This document shows positions 31,865-40,600 of a stretch of DNA of 40,631 nt, one piece after another. The notes beneath the pieces were generated by a model, which ran no database searches, was not told the DNA's origin, and worked only from the letters and a program-made list of their open reading frames with translations. The stretch's first letter is position 1. Each line of letters begins with the position of its first letter. Both the position numbers and the translations under genes were made by a program. Source of the stretch: a bacterium (GTDB lineage: Bacteria; Armatimonadota; Chthonomonadetes; Chthonomonadales; CAJBBX01); NCBI GenBank assembly GCA_021811565.1, contig JAJZOL010000130.1:1-40631 (forward strand), in the 5' to 3' direction.

Positions 31865-34660
31865 ATGCTAAGACGTGAATTCCTTATTAAAAGCCTGTTT
31901 TTTGCGGGGGTGTCTCTATTTGTTCCCGCATTGAATAATGGGGCGAATGCATCAATTCCGCTTGGAAATGAGAACGTTCTGGATCAGGTGTCATTTAACC
32001 AAACTCTTAAAACACCGGATATTAAACATCGAATAACGCACGCCTCCTGGAACATTGGGGAACGATCCATCCAGATATCCGGTTTGCAAATGCAGGGCTT
32101 CAACGATAAAATCTCATTCAAACTTGATACCCATGGTCACACTCGTAACCTTACGCTTTCCTTCCGGGAATACAGATCTGAAAATAACGGCGGAATCGCA
32201 TATCTCGTACGTATCAACGGCAAGGATATGGCATTTCGAAACGCGGCATACGCGGATAAGGGAGTGACCACCTGTTTTATAGACATCCCTGATAGTTCGA
32301 ATACCCAAAGAGCCCTTCGAGTCGAACTCATAAACCTGGCTCGTTCGCCTCTTCTCATCTCAAATGCGACACTCTACGCCGATATCGAGGAGTACGCACT
32401 CCGAGAAGAGCTAATCCAGCCGCTCACTGTTTATTTAACCGCTGATCTCAATCCTGCGCGCATTAATGCATGGAGGAAATCCTGGAGCGAGACGAAGGAT
32501 GTGAAAATCGGTTTGTGCTATTGCACGTTCCCAATGGCGCAGATGCCGCCTGAAGATCAAAAGAGGGAATTGGAACGCATCATTGCATTCGGAAAAGAGC
32601 AGGATATCCCCATTGAGGTTGATCCCATCACGTGGTGGGGTGGCACCCCTTCAGGTTGTGATGGGCGGGGAGGCTATTGGACCGATGTCACTTATCAGCA
32701 GGTCACCTACTCGCCGAGCGAAAATCTGTATGGCATCTCCATACCGAATCAATGGAGCAACACCCCATGGCTCACAATGGGTAATGAACGATTAAACTCG
32801 TTCAAGGAGGCAGGGTTTCAAACCTTCGGCTATCTCCTCCAAGAAGCTTATCAAAGCTTCAATGGAGACTTCCCCATCAAACGCCTGGTATTGGACAACG
32901 AGCCCACCTATTGGGCGAGAGGAAATCCCGGCGGAAGCCCTTTCTCTGAATGGGATACTTATGACGCCATTGCGGATTTCAACCCGGCTATGAAACAATT
33001 GGCGCATGAAAGAGGGATTAACTTAGATCCGAGAATCGGATTGACAGAGCCTCAAAAAAAGTTCCTCAGGGATGTCCTTACAGAGTATTATCATGTGACG
33101 CACTCAGCAATCCACAAAGGGCTCGGCAACATTCCGTTGTCCTACTATGTCTACACACACTCTTTTGAAACCCTATGCAACGGAATCTTTCGTTCGATTG
33201 TTCAAGGGGTCGGAGAAGGAGTCATAAAAAGTTCGCGCCTCGGTGTCGAAGGGGATATAGACGTGAATGGGAATTTCACTCAGTTCAGAGAATTGGGAAT
33301 ACCGGCGGCTGTCAATGTGGAATTTGGCGGACGTTCAGATGCGGGTACTGTGGTTCAAGACGCATACGCCGCAGGATGCGACCATGTAACCCTCTTCAAT
33401 GCAGAGGACGCCTCCGTGGACAATATACGAAAATCGCTTGAAAGCGGATGGAATAATTATCCCCCTACGGTATGGCGTGAGACTCTGTATTCTCCCGATC
33501 TCAAACATTTGCTGGAATTGGCGACTGTCAGCAATGATGTCGTTCTCGATCATGATAAAATCCTTGGGCGTGAGTTGAACAAGGATAACATTCTTCTCTT
33601 GAGACTGAATAGTCAACAAACCATCGGACAACCTGCATTCAGCAGTCTCGCACTTAGTTACCGCGCCAGAGCTTTTGTATTTAAACAGGATAACTCCAAC
33701 GGTTTCCTTTCGGTAAAGGTTGGAACTCGGCAGAACGACCTGCATGAAGTCAGCCGAATGTACAATAACGGAGGCGGCATATTACAAGCTGATATTACCA
33801 ACATAGCCAAAGGGGCGGCTGAAATATGGGTAGAGTTCGATTTTCACCCGTTGGGCTTAACCGACTGGGTGAATCTCTTCTCATTCTCCTTGCAAAAGCC
33901 TTGGACGGTGGAACACTTGATAGCTACGAATCGAAGTTATGATGCGAAAAGATTGCGAGCGGAGTCGTCGATAGTCGGGTGGCGGGCGGATGCGGAATGG
34001 TTTATAGGTCTGGCGACTTCTCTGCCACCGGAGCGTCTTACCGAAACGGACAAACGCTTATTAACAAAGTCGAACTCTCTTTTCCGAAAAGGTTCTTACG
34101 CTAAAGCGTGCCGCTATTCTTGGGATATCGTTCGTAGGCGGTCTGCCCAAGCTCAACCACCTCCACCGGAATGGCGGATCCCTGCTCTCGAACGAGAAGA
34201 ACGAGGCGAACTCACATGGGTGAATTCCAATAGTATCGGCGTGAATCCTTATAACCCGGGTTTCCAAAATCGCACCATTCCGATTTCTGACGAAACTGAA
34301 ATCAGTCTCGTGGAAAACGACCGCCCCGCCACTACGGTGCAAGTCAAAGATTTAAACTCCGGGGATGACATCCATGTCATCATAAGGAACGGAATCGCCA
34401 CGAACATCAAAGCGCATCGAGCCTACTCAAAAGCGCGAATCGTCGCATTCACAGCCGTCACCCCATTTGCATTGCCTACGATAACCATAGAGGGGCAACC
34501 GCCTCGCCCATTCGGGCAAGGAGCGATCAAGAGCGAGGAGGGATCCAGTTGGAGTTACGCTATCGGGGAACCGCCATTGAAAGTCGGCGAGATGGTACGC
34601 ATCACATGGAATCCAGGAACCAATCGCATTCATGATATTAGAAAGGCTGCATCCACTTAA
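31865..34660 (+). CDS. Tat-type secreted glycosidase-like protein
   Basis: This 931-residue protein begins MLRREFLIKSLFFAGVSLFV, a twin-arginine signal (RREFLIK) followed by a hydrophobic stretch, and then PALNNGANA. An N-terminal beta-sandwich (about 55-185) resembles a sugar-binding module. The centre (about 190-560) looks like a TIM barrel, with LVLDNEP (D344, E346) and NVEFGGRSDAG as places where acidic residues could be catalytic. Another beta-sandwich follows (about 575-700), then a helical and beta tail. I recognise no named GH family, so the enzyme call is inference from architecture and the neighbouring surface-glycan genes. AGGAGA lies about 9 nt before the ATG. Confidence 0.55.
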   Translation: MLRREFLIKSLFFAGVSLFVPALNNGANASIPLGNENVLDQVSFNQTLKTPDIKHRITHASWNIGERSIQISGLQMQGFNDKISFKLDTHGHTRNLTLSFREYRSENNGGIAYLVRINGKDMAFRNAAYADKGVTTCFIDIPDSSNTQRALRVELINLARSPLLISNATLYADIEEYALREELIQPLTVYLTADLNPARINAWRKSWSETKDVKIGLCYCTFPMAQMPPEDQKRELERIIAFGKEQDIPIEVDPITWWGGTPSGCDGRGGYWTDVTYQQVTYSPSENLYGISIPNQWSNTPWLTMGNERLNSFKEAGFQTFGYLLQEAYQSFNGDFPIKRLVLDNEPTYWARGNPGGSPFSEWDTYDAIADFNPAMKQLAHERGINLDPRIGLTEPQKKFLRDVLTEYYHVTHSAIHKGLGNIPLSYYVYTHSFETLCNGIFRSIVQGVGEGVIKSSRLGVEGDIDVNGNFTQFRELGIPAAVNVEFGGRSDAGTVVQDAYAAGCDHVTLFNAEDASVDNIRKSLESGWNNYPPTVWRETLYSPDLKHLLELATVSNDVVLDHDKILGRELNKDNILLLRLNSQQTIGQPAFSSLALSYRARAFVFKQDNSNGFLSVKVGTRQNDLHEVSRMYNNGGGILQADITNIAKGAAEIWVEFDFHPLGLTDWVNLFSFSLQKPWTVEHLIATNRSYDAKRLRAESSIVGWRADAEWFIGLATSLPPERLTETDKRLLTKSNSLFRKGSYAKACRYSWDIVRRRSAQAQPPPPEWRIPALEREERGELTWVNSNSIGVNPYNPGFQNRTIPISDETEISLVENDRPATTVQVKDLNSGDDIHVIIRNGIATNIKAHRAYSKARIVAFTAVTPFALPTITIEGQPPRPFGQGAIKSEEGSSWSYAIGEPPLKVGEMVRITWNPGTNRIHDIRKAAST

Positions 34661-34687
34661 GGCGATTAAGGGTATCGTATATATAAT

Positions 34688-35875
34688 ATGGGGTTGAATA
34701 TCGAGCAGATTGAGGCTTTATTATTGGTGGCGGCGGTCGTAGCCATGTTAGCGCGCCGTGTGCGTCTTCCTTATACTGTTGGCTTGGTGCTCGCCGGGGC
34801 TGGGCTGGCGCTTATTCCTCACGTTCGAGAAATCCCGTTAACCAAAACTCTTATTTTTAATGTTCTCCTCCCTCCGCTGATTTTCGAGGCCGCTATTCAA
34901 ATCCCATGGACGGAACTTCGCAAGGAAATTGGTGTTGTTACACTCCTTGCCACATTGGGGGTTTTGTTGTCCGCAATATTGGTAGCGACAGGATTGAAAT
35001 TTTCAACAAGGTGGTCTTGGCCCACTGTGATTCTCCTGGGCGTTCTGCTATCCGCTACCGACCCCGTATCCGTGATCGCAACATTCAAGGAGATCGGAAT
35101 TAAAGGACGGCTTCGACTACTTGTAGAATCCGAAAGTCTCTTCAATGATGGTACGGTCGCCGTGCTATTCATGGTGGTTCTCGCCGCACTCGGGGGTGTG
35201 CATATCACAGTCGCAGGAGTATGCATCTCATTCCTTTACACTTCATTCGGAGGGATCTTATACGGGGGCTTATTTACATTATTCGTAATGCTTCTAACTC
35301 ACCATGCCGAGGATCATCTTATTGAAATCACCTTCACGACCGTTGCCGCCTATGGTTCTTTCATGTTGGCTGAGCATTTTCACTCATCAGGCGTTTTCGC
35401 AGCGATGACAGCGGGACTTATATTTGGTAATACGGGCAACAATGGGATACTCACGGAAAAAGGCAGGGATGCCGTAATCTCTTTTTGGGAGTACGTAGCG
35501 TTCATCGCCAACTCCTTGATTTTCCTTCTCATTGGCATGCGTCTGCCGCATTATGCCTTTGCACACTATTGGATTCCCATCATTTACACCATCATTCTGG
35601 TGATATTAGGAAGAGCTTTAGCGGTTTATGGATGTTCCGCAATTGCATCCTTCACCCGCTCAAGGGTATCCTATACAAATCAGCATATTCTGGTTTGGGG
35701 AGGCTTGCGCGGAGCCTTGGCGCTTGCATTAGTTTTGGGGTTAAGCCCTGACATACCGCAACGAGGGGATATTATCGTTGTAACCTTCGCGGTTGTCGCA
35801 TTTTCCATCATCGTACAGGGAATCACCATCGGACCGTTGTTACAAATGATGAACCGAAATGAGGAATCAAAGTGA
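34688..35875 (+). CDS. CPA1-type Na+/H+ antiporter
   Basis: This cytoplasmic-membrane antiporter of 395 residues has about twelve helices. Key motifs are LLPPLIFEAAIQIPW, LSATDPVSVIATFKEIGI, the catalytic VESESLFNDGTVAVLFMVV with the ND pair, and VWGGLRGALALALVLGL near the C-terminus. These are typical of NhaP/NhaK-like CPA1 exchangers, which expel Na+ or K+ for H+. The C-terminal cytoplasmic regulatory tail is very short. The ATG has no close Shine-Dalgarno sequence (only AAGGG about 14 nt upstream). It follows the secreted glycosidase-like gene by 27 nt and is convergent with murJ. Confidence 0.88.
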   Translation: MGLNIEQIEALLLVAAVVAMLARRVRLPYTVGLVLAGAGLALIPHVREIPLTKTLIFNVLLPPLIFEAAIQIPWTELRKEIGVVTLLATLGVLLSAILVATGLKFSTRWSWPTVILLGVLLSATDPVSVIATFKEIGIKGRLRLLVESESLFNDGTVAVLFMVVLAALGGVHITVAGVCISFLYTSFGGILYGGLFTLFVMLLTHHAEDHLIEITFTTVAAYGSFMLAEHFHSSGVFAAMTAGLIFGNTGNNGILTEKGRDAVISFWEYVAFIANSLIFLLIGMRLPHYAFAHYWIPIIYTIILVILGRALAVYGCSAIASFTRSRVSYTNQHILVWGGLRGALALALVLGLSPDIPQRGDIIVVTFAVVAFSIIVQGITIGPLLQMMNRNEESK

Positions 35876-35894
35876 AAAGCAAGGAGGTCGAATT

Positions 35895-37514
35895 TTAGTT
35901 ATCCAAGGCTTTACGGCGCAAAAGCCGAATGGCAACCTGCAATTCCTCGATTTTTAAAATCATCGCGAATATCAAGTAAACGGCAATTCCAATTCCAGCG
36001 CTCACCAATAGTGTGATCCCGGAAACAACCTTGACATGGTGCGTAGTGAGAGGGTGCAGATGATGGTCAAATAACAATCGACATCCGTAAGCCGCTGCGC
36101 CTGCAATAAGAGACGAAGCGGTGATCTTAAACGTGGACTGAATCAATCTCCTCCCTTCCAACCCCTTCAGACGTCTGCGCAACACTTCCGCCAGCCATAT
36201 CATATTCATCACGGCGGCAACGGTAGTGGCGAGAGCCAGACCGGCGTATCCCATATTCAACGTTTTCATGAATAACCAATTCATGGGTACAAACACCGCC
36301 GTCACAACCGTCCCGATAATGATTGGGGTAATTGTGTCCATCATAGCGTAAAACGTTCTGGCGATGATGGATTGAGCGGACCAAGCGAAGATTCCTATGG
36401 CGTAATAGCTTAAAGCCGTAGCTGTATCCACTGAATCCATTGACGTGAATTGACCGTGCTGTAATAAAAGCTGGATGATGGAACGAGAAAGAACGATCAT
36501 AAATACGGATGCGGGAATGGTGAGAAAAAATATGGCGCGGATGCCAAGGCTTGTAGTGGATTGCATCTGATCCTTGCGTTTAAACGCAGCCTGAGTAGCC
36601 AGCGTCGGGAAAATCGCCACGGCTATCGCCTGTGCGAAAATGCCCAAGGGAACCTGCATGATCATATTAGCTCGGTTCAGGATAGACTGAGGACCATTTC
36701 CTAGCGTTGAGGCGAACATTTTATTGACTATGATGCTGACTTGAGGAAGCGCCTGTCCCAAGAGTAATGGAAGCATGAGAAGCCATACTTTTTTGATATC
36801 CGGGTGCTTGAGGTCAAGCGTAAAATGAAAGCGCATGCCGTTGCGTATCGTCGCCCATAGCTGCAAAGCTAGGTTACCAATGATGGCGCCGATAAGCACC
36901 CCCCAGCACAACCCTGCCACTCCAAACCACCGAACCAAAACCACGCCGCCGAAGATGATGCCAAGGTTATAGATAATCGGTCCCAAAGCGGGAATAAGGA
37001 ATTGATGCCTGGCATATTGCGTGCCCATCAGCAATCCACCTACGAAAAAACACAACTGCGCCGGCAATACGATGCGTGTCAATGGCGTGGCTTGTGCGAC
37101 TTTGTAGGGGGTGAAGCCGAAGTTCATGATGGCGACCAAAGGCCTCGCGAAAATCTCCCCGAAGATAACCAAGGTTGTAATCCCGATCACCATCACGCAG
37201 ACCAGAGAACTGAATATGTGCCAAGCCTCCTCCTCTTTTCCCTGAGTCAGTTTCTCGGTGAAAACAGGTATGAAGACAGCTGACAGAGCACCGCCGGTTA
37301 TGAGAAAGGAAAAAAGATCAGGGATGGAGAATGCTGCGAAATAGATATCGGAATTGAAGGATTGGCCGAACTTGCTGGCGATAACGGCGTCCCGAATCAA
37401 ACCCAAAACACGGCTAGCTAATACCGCCGACATCATGATGATTGATGCGGATGCGATGCGGCGCGTTACATGGGAATGATTTTCGGAATTGGATGAAGTT
37501 ATAGCTGACGGCAT
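35895..37514 (-). CDS. murJ: Lipid II flippase MurJ (MviN family)
   Basis: MurJ flips lipid II across the cytoplasmic membrane for peptidoglycan synthesis. The 539-residue protein has about fourteen hydrophobic helices. Family motifs are SRVLGLIRDAVIASKFG (35-50 or so), SDIYFAAFSIPDLF, GALSAVFIPVF and, mid-protein, PQVSIIVNKMFAS and ANMIMQVPLGIFAQAIAVAI. The usual length is about 510-540. The start codon lacks a Shine-Dalgarno sequence and lies only 9 nt from a -10 box, which suggests a leaderless mRNA. It is convergent with the antiporter gene (19-bp gap). Confidence 0.95.
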   Translation of the reverse strand: MPSAITSSNSENHSHVTRRIASASIIMMSAVLASRVLGLIRDAVIASKFGQSFNSDIYFAAFSIPDLFSFLITGGALSAVFIPVFTEKLTQGKEEEAWHIFSSLVCVMVIGITTLVIFGEIFARPLVAIMNFGFTPYKVAQATPLTRIVLPAQLCFFVGGLLMGTQYARHQFLIPALGPIIYNLGIIFGGVVLVRWFGVAGLCWGVLIGAIIGNLALQLWATIRNGMRFHFTLDLKHPDIKKVWLLMLPLLLGQALPQVSIIVNKMFASTLGNGPQSILNRANMIMQVPLGIFAQAIAVAIFPTLATQAAFKRKDQMQSTTSLGIRAIFFLTIPASVFMIVLSRSIIQLLLQHGQFTSMDSVDTATALSYYAIGIFAWSAQSIIARTFYAMMDTITPIIIGTVVTAVFVPMNWLFMKTLNMGYAGLALATTVAAVMNMIWLAEVLRRRLKGLEGRRLIQSTFKITASSLIAGAAAYGCRLLFDHHLHPLTTHHVKVVSGITLLVSAGIGIAVYLIFAMILKIEELQVAIRLLRRKALDN

Positions 37515-37523
37515 GGCTGAATT

Positions 37524-37553
37524 ATTTTACCGGTGAAAAGAAGGAGGTGTCAA
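37524..37553 (-). promoter_or_regulatory. Sigma70 promoter for murJ giving a near-leaderless mRNA
   Basis: On the - strand a perfect TTGACA (37548-37553), 18 nt and TAAAAT (37524-37529) are separated from the murJ ATG by only 9 nt. Transcription should start within about 3 nt of the start codon. Confidence 0.6.
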
Positions 37554-37567
37554 TATTTTGGAGAATA

Positions 37568-37597
37568 TCCGGGAACGTCGAGGGCGACGCTCCCGGA
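37568..37597. other. Strong isolated stem-loop upstream of murJ
   Basis: TCCGGGA/TCCCGGA and CGTCG/CGACG stack into a 12-bp stem with one A/C mismatch and the 4-nt loop AGGG. No T-tract follows on either strand. It lies in the 397-bp gap 37515-37911, which also holds a perfect 9-bp hairpin CATATTAAG/CTTAATATG (37750-37781) and no gene I can support. Confidence 0.5.
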
Positions 37598-37805
37598 TCC
37601 CTAAAATGTGGTATTCTCGGGCCAAATACATCACTTCCGAACAACATTGGCAACCATCATGTTGCTTTGCGGAGTCACCGAGGCAGGCGACGCAACAAGG
37701 GGATCGCTTTTGCCTTCCGTTGTTCTTCAATTGTAGTGGGGATTATGACCATATTAAGGATATCACTTTCCTCTTAATATGTCAAGGCGCTACACCCCTA
37801 AATGT

Positions 37806-37829
37806 GAAAAAAACCACCATCGGTTTTAA
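37806..37829 (-). terminator. Possible terminator after the sugar isomerase/epimerase gene
   Basis: Read on the - strand, AAAACC and GGTTTT form a 6-bp stem with a 6-nt loop, running straight into a tract of Ts. It is about 85 nt after the stop of the gene at 37912-38664. The stem is weak because it is mostly A-T. Confidence 0.4.
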
Positions 37830-37911
37830 CTCGCCAATAAAATCATGCTTAGGGGGAAGCAAATTTCATTCGTCTCTCAGTTTGGGTCGGAATCATTTGA
37901 TCCGCCCTTAG

Positions 37912-38664
37912 TTACTTACCCATCTCCCGCAGATTCTTAAGGCACAAATCCACACATTCCAATGGAGGATGAGCGTAACTCTCCTGCTCCACTATGTACC
38001 ATTCGGTAACGCCTTGCTCCTCGCATAGCGAGAATATCTCCGCCCAGTTCACATCTCCTTCACCGATGAGAGCGGTATCATCCGTGGCGGAGTATTCCTT
38101 CACATGAACCGTCACGGCTCTGCCGGGATATTTTTTCAAAAATACAGCAGCATCCCCTCCGCCGTGACGGGCGTTCCCCACATCGAACTGCATGATAACG
38201 TCCTTGCGAACGTTACCGAAGAAGGTATCCCAGGGCATCTCTCCATCCAGCGGTTGAAATTCAGTGTGGTGGTTATGATAGCCCACGCGCATTTCCTCTC
38301 TTTTCGCCTTCTCGGATAGCTCATTAAAAAGCAAGGCGGTAAGATACCAAGCGTTCCGAGAGGAGGTGAACTCCCTTGGCAAACCGGGGACAATAAGATT
38401 AGGATTTCCGATAGTCTTATTGAATTCCACCGTTTTCTTGAATTCATCTCCGAAAAGCGTCGTAATACTCAAATGCGTGCCGGCGCATTTAAGCCCAAGG
38501 TCATCCAGCATTTTGCGCAACTCATTCGCGGTTCTGCCGTAATATCCAGCGAATTCGACCCCATCGTATCCCATCTTGGCGACCGCTTTTAGCGTCCCGG
38601 GAAGATCCTTCTCACAGAGTTCCCGAATGGAATACAACTGCAATGCAATCGGAATTTTACCCAT
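37912..38664 (-). CDS. Sugar phosphate isomerase/epimerase (xylose-isomerase-like TIM barrel)
   Basis: This 250-residue single-domain TIM barrel belongs to the AP-endonuclease-2 superfamily. The N-terminus IALQLYSIRELCEKDLPGTL, with MGYDGVEFAGYYG, is characteristic, and divalent-metal ligands are expected in VGYHNHHTEF, MQFDVGNARHGG and TVHVKEYS, with a late YIVEQESY. Members isomerise or epimerise keto sugars, hexuronates or inosose; the substrate here is not clear. AAGGAGAG precedes the ATG by 6 nt. It lies 90 nt downstream of purH on the same strand and could be read from the same transcript. Confidence 0.85.
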   Translation of the reverse strand: MGKIPIALQLYSIRELCEKDLPGTLKAVAKMGYDGVEFAGYYGRTANELRKMLDDLGLKCAGTHLSITTLFGDEFKKTVEFNKTIGNPNLIVPGLPREFTSSRNAWYLTALLFNELSEKAKREEMRVGYHNHHTEFQPLDGEMPWDTFFGNVRKDVIMQFDVGNARHGGGDAAVFLKKYPGRAVTVHVKEYSATDDTALIGEGDVNWAEIFSLCEEQGVTEWYIVEQESYAHPPLECVDLCLKNLREMGK

Positions 38665-38754
38665 TGAACTCTCCTTGAAATCCGACGAACCCCCGCCTCC
38701 CTGAACATTCGGATCACGAAAAACCGATTGCCAAGGATGCGTAGTATTCCTCGT

Positions 38755-40335
38755 TTAATGTAGGAAATGACGCATTCCTGTAAAAACCATGGCGATATTA
38801 TACCGGTTGCACACGTCGATTGTCTCTTGATCTTTCACCGATCCTCCAGGCTGTATCACCGCGACGATGCCAGCCTCGGCGGCGGCTTCCGGACCGTCCG
38901 GGAAGGGGAAAAAGGCGTCGGAAGCCATCACGGCGCTTTTTGCGTTGTCGCCTGCGTGCTCCGCAGCCAATCTCACCGATTGAACGCGATTCATCTGCCC
39001 CGCCCCCACTCCGACCACCTGCCTGTTTCTTGTGAAAACAATGGCGTTGGATTTTGCATGCTTGACGATCTTCCAGGCGAACATCAGTTCCTCCAACTCC
39101 TCCCCGGATGGGGCTCGATTGGTCACCGTTTTCCATGTCTCCGGAGATGCGATCCGAATATCCCTTTCCTGTACCAACAGCCCTCCGACCACCTTTTTCA
39201 TATCAAACTCCGATGCCAGGTTCGCAGGGAAGGCAAGATCGCCCGCCTCAAGCATTCTAAGGTTGGCGCCCCATTTTTTCTTTTCGGTTAGAATGGGCAA
39301 AGCCTCGGGATCGAACGAGGGGGCGATAATCGCCTCGAAAAAGGTGTTCTTACCGGTAATCTCCTCCGCCGTCGCGACATCCAACGGTCGATTCACCGCC
39401 AATATCCCGCCGAACGCGGAGACAGGGTCGCCCATCCTAGCGCGAAGAAAGGCATCCGCCAATGTGTCCGCCTCTGCCGCGCCGCATGGATTTGTGTGCT
39501 TGACAATCACTGCGGCGGGTCTTTCGGAAAACTCCTTCACTGTTTCGAAAGCCGCGTTGATGTCGAAGATGTTATTGAAGGAAAGCTCTTTCCCGTGAAT
39601 CTGTTTTGCGTTCCCGACACATGGCTCTATCACATTCGCCTCTTTGTAAAAAGCCGCTTTCTGATGAGGATTCTCTCCATATCGGCAATCCTGCGCCTTC
39701 ACATATCCGAAACTAATCTCATCCGGGAAAAACGCCTCCTGATTGAACCGTTTGCTCAAAAATCGAGAGATGAGGGAATCATAGCGTGCGGTATGGGAAA
39801 ACGCCTTGGCGGCGAGTCTGCGCCTGGTTTCCAAAAGGGTCTTTCCTTCGTTATCTTTCATCTCTTGCAGGACAACGGTGTAATCGGCGGGGCTCACCAC
39901 CACGGTGACGGCATCGTGGTTTTTCGCAGCGGAGCGAACCATGGAGGGACCGCCTATGTCTATGTTCTCAATCGCGTCTTCCAAGTCAACATCCGGATTT
40001 GAAATGGTTTTTGCGAATGGATATAGATTCACACACACCAAGTCTATCGGTTTGATGTTATGTTCCTGTATTGTCTTCATATGCTCGGGAATATCACGCC
40101 GGGCGAGCAATCCTCCATGAACGGCGGGATGCAGTGTCTTCACCCTTCCATCCAACATCTCAGGAAAATGGGTGACCATCTCCACGCCAATTACGGCAAT
40201 GCCAGCCTCTCTCAAGGCTTTTGCCGTTCCGCCCGTCGAAACAATCTCCACGCCCATTCCTGATAACTCCCGTACGAAATCCACCACGCCCGTTTTGTCC
40301 GATACGCTAATCAACGCACGCTTTATCGCGCTCAT
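38755..40335 (-). CDS. purH: Bifunctional AICAR transformylase/IMP cyclohydrolase PurH
   Basis: PurH catalyses the last two steps of IMP synthesis: formylation of AICAR with 10-formyltetrahydrofolate and ring closure of FAICAR. The 526-residue product has an N-terminal IMP cyclohydrolase MGS-like domain (ALISVSDKTGVVDFV; DGRVKTLHPAVHGG at 62-75) and a C-terminal transformylase domain with the catalytic KH pair in VIVKHTNPCG (K279-H280) and SAFGGILAVNRPLD. Length is as expected. AAAGGAG lies 7 nt before the ATG. The leader carries a ZTP riboswitch and terminator, so expression should rise when ZTP signals folate shortage. Confidence 0.97.
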   Translation of the reverse strand: MSAIKRALISVSDKTGVVDFVRELSGMGVEIVSTGGTAKALREAGIAVIGVEMVTHFPEMLDGRVKTLHPAVHGGLLARRDIPEHMKTIQEHNIKPIDLVCVNLYPFAKTISNPDVDLEDAIENIDIGGPSMVRSAAKNHDAVTVVVSPADYTVVLQEMKDNEGKTLLETRRRLAAKAFSHTARYDSLISRFLSKRFNQEAFFPDEISFGYVKAQDCRYGENPHQKAAFYKEANVIEPCVGNAKQIHGKELSFNNIFDINAAFETVKEFSERPAAVIVKHTNPCGAAEADTLADAFLRARMGDPVSAFGGILAVNRPLDVATAEEITGKNTFFEAIIAPSFDPEALPILTEKKKWGANLRMLEAGDLAFPANLASEFDMKKVVGGLLVQERDIRIASPETWKTVTNRAPSGEELEELMFAWKIVKHAKSNAIVFTRNRQVVGVGAGQMNRVQSVRLAAEHAGDNAKSAVMASDAFFPFPDGPEAAAEAGIVAVIQPGGSVKDQETIDVCNRYNIAMVFTGMRHFLH

Positions 40336-40381
40336 CTTTTGCTCCTTTCATACCCTAGAATAATGCGATGTGCTCGGGAAT

Positions 40382-40430
40382 AAAAAAAACGCCCGGACAC
40401 TCCGCTTTTTATAAAGAGGAAGCCCAGGCG
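40382..40430 (-). terminator. Riboswitch-controlled terminator before purH
   Basis: On the - strand CGCCTGG (40424-40430) pairs with CCGGGCG (40390-40396, one U-G pair) and is followed by eight Ts (40382-40389). The left arm is part of the ZTP aptamer 3' element and its pseudoknot, so terminator and folded aptamer exclude each other. Confidence 0.8.
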
Positions 40431-40494
40431 CTCGGCAAATTCGGATGGACGCTCCCTTGGGGTGATCTCCCCTGCTGCGCCAGTGACGCCCATC
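40422..40494 (-). promoter_or_regulatory. ZTP (pfl) riboswitch controlling purH
   Basis: Read on the - strand the leader shows P1 GATGGGCG/CGTCCATC (40487-40494 with 40444-40451), the conserved TCACTGGCGC, an internal GGGG/CCCC hairpin (40459-40472), then GGGAGCG and the 3' element GCCGAGCGCCTGGGC. GGCGC in the 5' part can pair with GCGCC in the 3' element as the class pseudoknot. ZTP/pfl riboswitches sense the purine intermediate ZTP/ZMP, and purH consumes ZMP, so this is a direct metabolite-to-gene link. A possible promoter, TTGAAC-N18-TGCAAT (40518-40547), lies upstream. Confidence 0.9.
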
Positions 40495-40510
40495 GTAAAA
40501 ACTGTTAAAA

Positions 40511-40600
40511 GGAGTTCATTGCAAAATTCATAACATGAAACGTTCAAAAGCACGTCTGACATTTCATTTCATGGCTTTATCAAGATATTTGCATCTCTCC
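40511..40600. repeat. Weak inverted repeat, possible diverged member of the TGCAAAAT palindrome family
   Basis: GGAG...TTGCAAAAT (40511-40527) and ATATTTGCA...CTCC (40585-40600) are imperfect inverse complements with a TGCA-to-TGCA span of 74 nt. TCATTGCAAAATTCAT here differs at one base from the left arm of the 24870 element. It overlaps the possible purH promoter. Confidence 0.3.

Noticed and set aside
37558-37911. A + strand frame of 117 codons starting at TTG, preceded by AAGGAGGTG
   Set aside because: The composition is Cys/Arg/Ser-rich without domain-like pattern, it spans several hairpins and its start region is the murJ promoter. The ribosome binding site is recorded as a finding, but the gene is not supported.
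40332-40562. A - strand frame of 76 codons upstream of purH
   Set aside because: It runs through the ZTP aptamer and its terminator, whose base pairing explains the sequence.
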